Below, piece by piece: positions 62,931 through 64,000 of a DNA stretch of 64,000 nt. The position numbers and the translations under genes are program-made. The notes under the pieces are model-generated. The model saw only the letters and a program-made list of their open reading frames with translations. It was not told where the DNA came from and ran no database searches. This DNA is from Oikopleura dioica. Taxonomy: Eukaryota > Chordata > Appendicularia > Copelata > Oikopleuridae. Location: assembly GCA_907165135.1 (NCBI GenBank), contig OU015570.1, positions 1,701,525 through 1,765,524 on the forward strand. The letters run 5' to 3'. Positions within the stretch are counted from its first letter, which is position 1; the number at the start of each line of letters is the position of its first letter.

Positions 62931-64000
62931 ATCGGTTAAATTTACCTTTGATATCCGGGCGTTTGAACTGACCCTTAGGTTTGTAGAACTTACTGGGGTC
63001 TTGTTTCTTTAGTACTTCCAGATCCCTCTTGTTAAAAGACTGACCCGTGTAAACCAAAATTTTGCCCGTGCCAAACTCGACCTTCAAATCCGGACTGTTC
63101 GTCAAATGGCTCAACCCGATGTCTCTACCATTTGGTCTCGGGAAACTCGCCCTATTTCGGGCCATCCATTTTTCAGCCCGTTGCGCACCAAACTTCTTTG
63201 ATACGAAAGCGTTTAATTCAGCCTCAATTTCTTCGTCCAAAGCGTTCGCCTCGTCATCTTCGGGAACGAAACTCTTCACGTGATTCGACTTTCTATTCTT
63301 GACTGCACTGCTCTGCTGAGAACAAACAAACGCCAATGTCGACCGAAAATCGTTGGTAAACATATCTAATGCAAGTTCAACTTGTGTTAACTCCACGTGA
63401 CCCTGAGCCTTCGATGCCTTGTCAATCTCGTCTAGAAACAATCTCTTTTCGACGATGACATCTCGACTCAATAAGTCCTTGAACTCTAAATGGCGCTTAG
63501 TGGCAACTTTTTCTAAAATATTCTCCCATTGCCTGGGTTCCAAGCTAACTGCGCACAAAGCCAATGCAGTAGATTCGGCGAATGGGCCAAAGATATCAGG
63601 GGTTGTGCAATACTCCTCCCTAAATCTACTTGCGCCCATTGGTGTTCCACGTGGAAATCTGTTAGGTACAACAGCATTATTTGTCATAATTTTCCTCATC
63701 AACTTTCTGATGATTTCATACGTGGAACTTGTCTTGATATGAGACAATTCACCTTTCCCGACAACCTGAAGAAATTTCAGGAATTTAAAATAGTCGTTGG
63801 TTCTGGAATTATCTGCATAATCACGTGTCATAATTTCTGCATACTGATTCAGGCTTGTCACGTAACCGTTTCGAATATCCTCGCGTGAAGTATCCTCCAC
63901 GTTCTCACAAACTACTGGGCAGATCTTACGCACCACCGCCAAAACCTCGTCAGCTGCCGATGGTCTCCCATCCACGCGTTCGAAGTATCGCAGTAATGGC
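62911..64000 (-). CDS. gag: Gag of the divergent retroelement, partial at window edge
   Basis: At least 362 codons, open through the right edge. The sequence is helical with capsid-like stretches (VTSLNQYAEIMTRDYADNSR, FGPFAESTALALCAVSLEPR, VELTQVELALDMFTNDFRST). An acidic hinge (EDDEANALDEEIEAELNAF) and a basic C-terminus (KPKGQFKRPDIKGKFNRFIK) take the place of a zinc knuckle. The stop TGA follows AAG AAG GGG; pol begins one base back. It carries CACGTG at 63277, 63394, 63648 and 63822. Confidence 0.75.
   Translation of the reverse strand, partial: PLLRYFERVDGRPSAADEVLAVVRKICPVVCENVEDTSREDIRNGYVTSLNQYAEIMTRDYADNSRTNDYFKFLKFLQVVGKGELSHIKTSSTYEIIRKLMRKIMTNNAVVPNRFPRGTPMGASRFREEYCTTPDIFGPFAESTALALCAVSLEPRQWENILEKVATKRHLEFKDLLSRDVIVEKRLFLDEIDKASKAQGHVELTQVELALDMFTNDFRSTLAFVCSQQSSAVKNRKSNHVKSFVPEDDEANALDEEIEAELNAFVSKKFGAQRAEKWMARNRASFPRPNGRDIGLSHLTNSPDLKVEFGTGKILVYTGQSFNKRDLEVLKKQDPSKFYKPKGQFKRPDIKGKFNRFIKKKG

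Larger units (their letters stand above)
51593..63827. other. CACGTG-studded interval
   Basis: I counted 46 CACGTG hexamers from 51593 to 63827, about one per 266 bp, against roughly one per 4.7 kb in the rest of the window (close to the 1 per 4096 chance level). They lie in exons of all genes here, in an intron (54856), and in spacers (for example 55491, 56201, 56235, 58438, 58542). In pol they occur in all three codon phases: as His-Val (59741), Ser-Arg (59110) and Thr-Trp (61980). The interval spans gag, pol and all accessory genes, and starts abruptly at 51.59 kb. Confidence 0.9.

Overview
The window looks like transposon-rich nuclear DNA of a small-genome metazoan. Three things point there: interstitial vertebrate-type telomere repeats (TTAGGG/CCCTAA) at four places, GT-AG introns mostly of 40-96 bp, and Ty3/gypsy-like elements carrying env-like genes. 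Together these fit an appendicularian tunicate (Oikopleura-like, with Tor-type retroelements) better than the other animals I considered. This is inference; no host housekeeping gene is present to settle it.

Layout. 0-2 kb: decayed gag-protease of a retroelement, minus strand. 2.2-6.05 kb: nested non-autonomous DNA transposons, including two piggyBac-type MITEs that share one TTAA. 8.5-11.3 kb: a truncated Ty3/gypsy element (LTR, gag with a CCCH finger, an in-frame UGA, protease, RT stub). 12-15.4 kb: several TA-flanked MITEs and a hAT transposase tail. 15.4-16.45 kb: a three-exon pogo/Tigger-type transposase C-terminus with an acidic repeat tail. 16.84-19.2 kb: a satellite of about 43 copies of a 53-56 bp unit holding two palindromes. 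19.2-25 kb: mostly silent DNA with one MITE. 25.0-25.56 kb: a spliced SGNH-hydrolase-like gene next to a piggyBac-type element.

26.96-42.28 kb: a giant near-perfect palindrome (arms about 7.45 kb, spacer about 413 bp with telomere repeats at one edge). Each arm holds the same damaged Ty3/gypsy pol-env element, with the same hAT MITE inserted in env. The right-hand element continues outward through gag to about 46.4 kb, where a 2.2-kb pogo-like transposon splits gag. 46.7-51.1 kb: MITEs and silent DNA.

51.5-64 kb differs from everything else. A divergent gag-pol lies on the minus strand (continuing off the right edge), beside six compact, mostly intron-containing genes on both strands: an RG-rich nucleoprotein-like gene, an unassigned 452-codon gene, a RING-finger gene followed by a small NLS protein, a Ser/Thr-rich protein and an overlapping two-TM membrane protein. 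The whole block, exons, introns and spacers alike, is studded with the palindrome CACGTG: 46 copies in 12.2 kb, against about 11 in the other 51.5 kb. I propose it is one large composite retroelement or virus-like insertion with ambisense accessory genes and a DNA-level CACGTG signature. This copy carries stop codons in integrase and probably in one accessory gene.
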